DNA of 9,731 nt from an uncultured bacterium (GTDB lineage Bacteria; CALINM01). The notes under the pieces are model-generated. The model worked only from the letters and a program-made list of their open reading frames with translations, searched no databases and was not told the DNA's origin. Location: positions 1 to 9,731 of the forward strand of contig CALINM010000134.1 of assembly GCA_938045315.1 (NCBI GenBank), read 5' to 3'. Position numbers and translations under genes: made by a program. This document shows positions 6,929-9,731 of this stretch, piece after piece; position 1 is the first letter of the stretch, and every line of letters begins with the position of its first letter.

Positions 6929-8425
6929 TTACCTCCCCTTTGTATTTAAAAATTTTTCTTTATTATACAAAATTATATATTTAATTAAATCTTCTTTTTC
7001 CATATTCTCGATATCTGGTTTTAACCTATCAATAGTTTGATGAATTAAAATTGATAATTTTTGCTTTGATTCAACTAAATATAGATAGTCTGCAAGCTGA
7101 CATAATCTTTTTTTCCAAAAATCAAACTCGGGAAGGATTATTTCTCTTATAATTTTTCTAACAAACAGATGATCTCTCCATAAATCTTCATAGGGCTCAG
7201 TATCAAAATACCATTTCTCAATAATTTCAACAAATCTTATATCATTTAAAAGCCAATTATTATTAACTAAAAGATTGGTTAACTGATTATTAATAAATCC
7301 ATTAAAGAAAATATCGCCCTTCTCTTTTACTTTACATTCATAATTTTCAGGAATTAAATCTTCATAATTAAGAAAATAACAAAGGTAAGTAAAATGACAA
7401 GGAAATGGAATACCCATTTCATAGTGATTTTTTATAATATCCTTCAAAATAGCAAAAATAAAACTACTCTTTGCCTTTTTTAACTCAAATATACTTTCTA
7501 AATTACTATCACTCTTACCATAAAGATAACTATTCACTGATAAAAGATAAAAATTTGATACGGAGAGCAAAAACTTATTACAAGCACTAAAATCTTTTAT
7601 CTCAAAAAAAAGAAAAAACCCCTCATCTTTATTTAGATTTGAAATTTTTGTTTCTATGTTATATTTTTTTTCTAAAAAATCTGGTTTTTCTTCTTCATCA
7701 ACGCCTGAAAAATTCAATTTTTTTATGCTTCTATCAATCTCATGTAAAAATCTTTCAGGTAAAAAAGTTTTAGAAATTTTTAGCAAATATAACGATTTGC
7801 CAGTCTTTATACGACTTAACAATTTTATTGTTTCATTTATTGTTGGATTTGAACCAGTCCACAGAAGAAGATAACAAAGCTTGTAAACATTTTCACTGTT
7901 AAATGTGTCTATCTTTTCAATCAAACTCTCTCTCTCATAGTCAGTCAAAAAATAAAACGTATTAATAAAACTCACAGCTAAGGAATGGAAATGATCCTTA
8001 TCTTTCAGAAGTGTCTCAAGTTGTTTTTCAGCTTCGTTAAAATACTTCTCTATTAATGGATACAGCTCAATTTCTCTAATATTTTGCCCATAAAAATTTA
8101 AAAGATTAACGACACTATTTCTTAAAAATAAATTTTCCTCTATATTTATTTGAGAGAGATGTCTCAAAAATTCTGTATCATAAATGTTCATAATAAGATA
8201 CTCATATCTACTAATAATTAATGGATCCTTTTGTTGAGCAAAATTTTTCATTATGATGGTAGTAGCATGATGTTCATACTCAATTAATTTTTCTGCCATA
8301 TCTTCAATATCATCACAGGTTAATGATTTGCTTTTCTCCAATCTATTCAATAATTCTAAAACTCTCCTTCTGATTAAAAATAAAGAAGCTGTTGATAATA
8401 AACTACCTTTTTTGATTAAATCCAT
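6929..8425 (-). CDS. Uncharacterised, probably all-helical (HEAT-like) protein
   Basis: I do not recognise this 498-residue protein with certainty. It has no signal peptide or clear membrane segment and no cofactor or catalytic motif, so it is probably cytoplasmic. Residues about 35-125 have a helix-turn-helix rhythm (HHATTIIMKNFAQQKDP, then FLRHLSQ, then LRNSVVNLLNFYG) that resembles HEAT-type helical repeats. The middle (about 265-345) is rich in Phe, Tyr, Ser and Leu, and the C-terminal third contains WYFDTEPYEDLWRDH followed by a Trp-containing long helical region. Such helical proteins are often scaffolds, but no partner is evident. The ATG at 8425 lies 10 nt after the nitroreductase stop and has no clear Shine-Dalgarno site. 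The stop is 4 nt before gpsA, so the two genes are tightly coupled. That it is a real gene is supported by its long intact frame and its place in the operon; its function is unknown. Confidence 0.8.
   Translation of the reverse strand: MDLIKKGSLLSTASLFLIRRRVLELLNRLEKSKSLTCDDIEDMAEKLIEYEHHATTIIMKNFAQQKDPLIISRYEYLIMNIYDTEFLRHLSQINIEENLFLRNSVVNLLNFYGQNIREIELYPLIEKYFNEAEKQLETLLKDKDHFHSLAVSFINTFYFLTDYERESLIEKIDTFNSENVYKLCYLLLWTGSNPTINETIKLLSRIKTGKSLYLLKISKTFLPERFLHEIDRSIKKLNFSGVDEEEKPDFLEKKYNIETKISNLNKDEGFFLFFEIKDFSACNKFLLSVSNFYLLSVNSYLYGKSDSNLESIFELKKAKSSFIFAILKDIIKNHYEMGIPFPCHFTYLCYFLNYEDLIPENYECKVKEKGDIFFNGFINNQLTNLLVNNNWLLNDIRFVEIIEKWYFDTEPYEDLWRDHLFVRKIIREIILPEFDFWKKRLCQLADYLYLVESKQKLSILIHQTIDRLKPDIENMEKEDLIKYIILYNKEKFLNTKGR
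6932..6938 (-). promoter_or_regulatory. Shine-Dalgarno site for gpsA (GTG start)
   Basis: The minus strand reads GGGGAGG, seven bases before the GTG at 6924. It overlaps the last two codons and stop of the upstream gene. This fixes a GTG rather than ATG start, and the resulting protein begins MKVSVIGAG, exactly at the expected beginning of the Rossmann fold. Confidence 0.8.
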
Positions 8426-8435
8426 AAATCAAATA

Positions 8436-9025
8436 TTAGCTTAATTCAATAACAACATCTTTTAAAGATTTTTTTTGAGGAGTACTATTTAACATTAAAG
8501 GATAGCCAATAGGTATAAGTGCTAAAAGTTTATGCCCTGTATTTAAAAATTTTTCAATCTTTTCTGAAATTAATGACACTATTCCAAGCCATACTGCACC
8601 CAAACCAAGTTCTGTTGCCTGAAGTAACATATTTTGCACAGCTGCAGAAGCACTTTGCATCTCCATATTAAAAAAAACTTTTCTATATCTCTTTTCATGG
8701 TTTCGCCAAAATCTTCCGCTTCCATTACAAGCTCACCGGTACTAAAAACGCCTATAACTACTGGTGCTGAATAAATTGATTTTCCTGCCATTCTTAATAA
8801 GGTTCTACTTTTTCTTGGGAAATTGTTAGATAAATCATTGATCAAATCAGCTAATTGATTTTTTTTATTCTTCGAGATTATATAAAACTTCCATGATTGT
8901 TTATTATGGGCTGATGGAGCTAAATTACCCGCCTCAAGAACTTTCAAAATTAATTCTTTTTCAATTTCTCTATTTTCAAATATTCTAACACTTCTTCTTT
9001 TTCTTGCTAATTCTAAGAAACTCAT
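8436..9025 (-). pseudogene. Small FMN-dependent nitroreductase, split by a one-base frameshift
   Basis: Two overlapping frames encode successive parts of one nitroreductase-family protein. The first (9025 to 8579) holds LARKRRSVRIF (6-16), AGNLAPSAHNKQSWKFYII (32-50) and APVVIGVF (87-94), the FMN-binding and dimer region; it then runs into unrelated sequence after residue about 118. The second (8666 to 8436, open further upstream) supplies the missing end: SASAAVQNMLLQA, LGLGAVWLGI and ALIPIGYP. The total span of 590 nt is one base short of 197 codons. Adding one T to the T8 run at 8670-8677 restores a single reading of 196 residues, a normal size. The family reduces nitro compounds, quinones or flavin-linked substrates with NAD(P)H. 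The start is 3 nt after the preceding stop, with no strong Shine-Dalgarno site. It may be a sequencing error, a decayed or switchable gene, or read through by slippage; I cannot tell which. Confidence 0.88.
8670..8677 (-). other. Homopolymer frameshift site in the nitroreductase gene
   Basis: The coding strand reads AAG followed by eight T and then AATATGG. In the upstream frame the codons are AAG TTT TTT TTA, which contains the slippery heptamer T TTT TTA in the correct phase. A ribosomal shift of -1, or one extra U added by RNA polymerase, would enter the frame encoding the rest of the enzyme. I did not identify a stimulatory hairpin downstream. Confidence 0.75.
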
Positions 9026-9028
9026 ATA

Positions 9029-9220
9029 TTAGATTTTTATTTTCTGAAGCTCTTCAATAGCTTTTCTTGTATGCAAAGATGCTTCTTTGAAGCGCTCAGC
9101 TATATCAATCAACCCCATTTTTAATAATTTATCCATCCACTCTTCATAAGTTTTAACATGTTCTAATCCATGTTCAATGAAATGGGGTAACAAAACTTTC
9201 AGTTTTTCAAAATCATTCAT
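9029..9220 (-). CDS. Small helical His-striped protein, DUF8180-like
   Basis: This 63-residue protein is predicted to be mostly helical and soluble. The N-terminal segment LLPHFIEHGLEHVKTYEEW (10-28) places H13, H17 and H21 four residues apart with E16 and E20 between, so one face of the helix could bind a metal ion. A second helix (about 38-61, IDIAERFKEASLHTRKAIEELQ) holds H50. I recall short bacterial proteins with a similar LLPHWIEHNxEH start (a DUF8180-type family), sometimes near metal-related genes, but I cannot check this and no function is established here. The ATG at 9220 has AGGAG nine bases upstream, a good ribosome binding site. The gene lies 25 nt after the Slp gene and 3 nt before the nitroreductase, consistent with co-transcription. 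The coding call is firm for its size; any metal role is inference. Confidence 0.78.
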   Translation of the reverse strand: MNDFEKLKVLLPHFIEHGLEHVKTYEEWMDKLLKMGLIDIAERFKEASLHTRKAIEELQKIKI

Positions 9221-9229
9221 GGATGGCTG

Positions 9230-9234
9230 CTCCT
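9230..9234 (-). promoter_or_regulatory. Shine-Dalgarno site of the 63-residue protein
   Basis: AGGAG lies nine bases before the ATG at 9220, in the 25-nt gap after the Slp gene. It supports this very short frame as a translated gene. Confidence 0.6.
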
Positions 9235-9245
9235 AAATAGATTTT

Positions 9246-9728
9246 TCAAAATCCTTTAAATATTCCTATGCCAAAATGAAAAGTTGGTTGCCCTACCCTT
9301 TCTTCTAATCTTATAAGTTTTATTTCCTTACTTTTAATTACTGGATATGTGTATTCTGCTTTTTCAATCTTACCAACCGTAGTCCCCAATATTTCTCCTA
9401 CCACAGTTATGTATTTCCCAATTTTATATATAGCGGAATCCAAAAAACCATCATAATATACTATAAATCTTCCCCTTGATAAATCCGTATCCTGGGGATA
9501 ACCTCTAAAATCAAGTGGCCTTTCCAGAACTTCTATATAGGTAACTTTTTCTTCATTTTTAACATTAATAATCATACCACCTAAAAGTACATTTTTGCCT
9601 TTATAAGCATCTGTATTATTGTAAATATCCTCTACCTTTATATTTCTATCCACAGTCTTAAGAGTTTCTTCGGATATAATATGAGCACAGGAAAAGAGAA
9701 AAAGTAATACTAAAATCCCTAAAGACAT
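9246..9728 (-). CDS. Slp-family outer-membrane lipoprotein
   Basis: The protein begins with a hydrophobic stretch ending in the lipobox LFSC (C14), so it should be cleaved and lipidated at that Cys and anchored in the outer membrane. The rest matches the Slp family layout: YKGKNVLLGGMIINVKN (42-58), YIEVLERPLDFRGYPQ (64-79), the SRGRFIVYYDGFLD block (84-97), YKIGKYITVVGEILGTTVGKI (101-121) and EYTYPVI (125-131). Slp proteins are starvation- or stationary-phase-linked lipoproteins in enterobacteria; their molecular role is poorly known. The ATG at 9728 is 3 nt from the window edge. The short leader has no Lys or Arg before its hydrophobic core and the codon just upstream is AAG (Lys), so the real start may be beyond the edge. 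The stop is 25 nt before the small His-striped protein. The family call is strong; the exact start is not. Confidence 0.88.
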   Translation of the reverse strand: MSLGILVLLFLFSCAHIISEETLKTVDRNIKVEDIYNNTDAYKGKNVLLGGMIINVKNEEKVTYIEVLERPLDFRGYPQDTDLSRGRFIVYYDGFLDSAIYKIGKYITVVGEILGTTVGKIEKAEYTYPVIKSKEIKLIRLEERVGQPTFHFGIGIFKGF

Positions 9729-9731
9729 CTT

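Noticed and set aside
7656-7874. Plus-strand open frame of 72 codons within the helical protein gene
   Set aside because: Antisense, low complexity, no ribosome binding site or motif seen.

Overview
The window is a strongly A+T-rich stretch (roughly one third G+C by eye) of a bacterial chromosome. All ten genes I can support lie on the minus strand, so transcription runs from the right edge to the left edge. An Slp-type outer-membrane lipoprotein and a periplasmic DUF4124/coiled-coil protein suggest a diderm (Gram-negative) bacterium. That gene mix is familiar from Desulfobacterota/Nitrospirota-like lineages, but the exact lineage is an inference and cannot be settled here.

In transcription order (right to left): (1) an Slp-family lipoprotein at 9246-9728, possibly 5'-truncated by the window edge; (2) a 63-residue His-striped helical protein; (3) a small FMN nitroreductase split by a one-base frameshift in an 8-nt homopolymer; (4) a 498-residue, probably all-helical protein of unknown function; (5) gpsA, glycerol-3-phosphate dehydrogenase; (6) gpmI, cofactor-independent phosphoglycerate mutase; (7) a ComF-type phosphoribosyltransferase with two zinc-ribbon-like Cys clusters; (8) an exported DUF4124/coiled-coil protein; (9) a 945-residue protein that joins an MrfA(YprA)-like DEVH helicase with its cysteine cluster to an MrfB(YprB)-like DEDDy exonuclease; (10) the first 81 codons of a polysaccharide deacetylase with the TFDxC variant motif, running off the left edge.

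The coding is almost continuous. Gaps are 25, 3, 10, 4 and 30 nt for the first six genes. From gpmI leftwards the genes overlap (26, 41 and 22 nt) or nearly touch (2 nt). No convincing promoter, terminator, RNA gene, repeat array or mobile element is visible, so the set looks like one long, translationally coupled transcription unit whose promoter lies beyond the right edge. Functions are mixed: envelope (Slp, DUF4124, deacetylase), central and lipid-precursor metabolism (gpsA, gpmI), and DNA uptake/repair (comF, helicase-exonuclease).

The points most worth a second look are the single-chain MrfA-MrfB-like fusion directly downstream of comF, the nitroreductase frameshift at an in-frame T-TTT-TTA heptamer, and the two small or unrecognised proteins at the head of the operon. 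I see no clear sign of a wholly new defence or mobile system.
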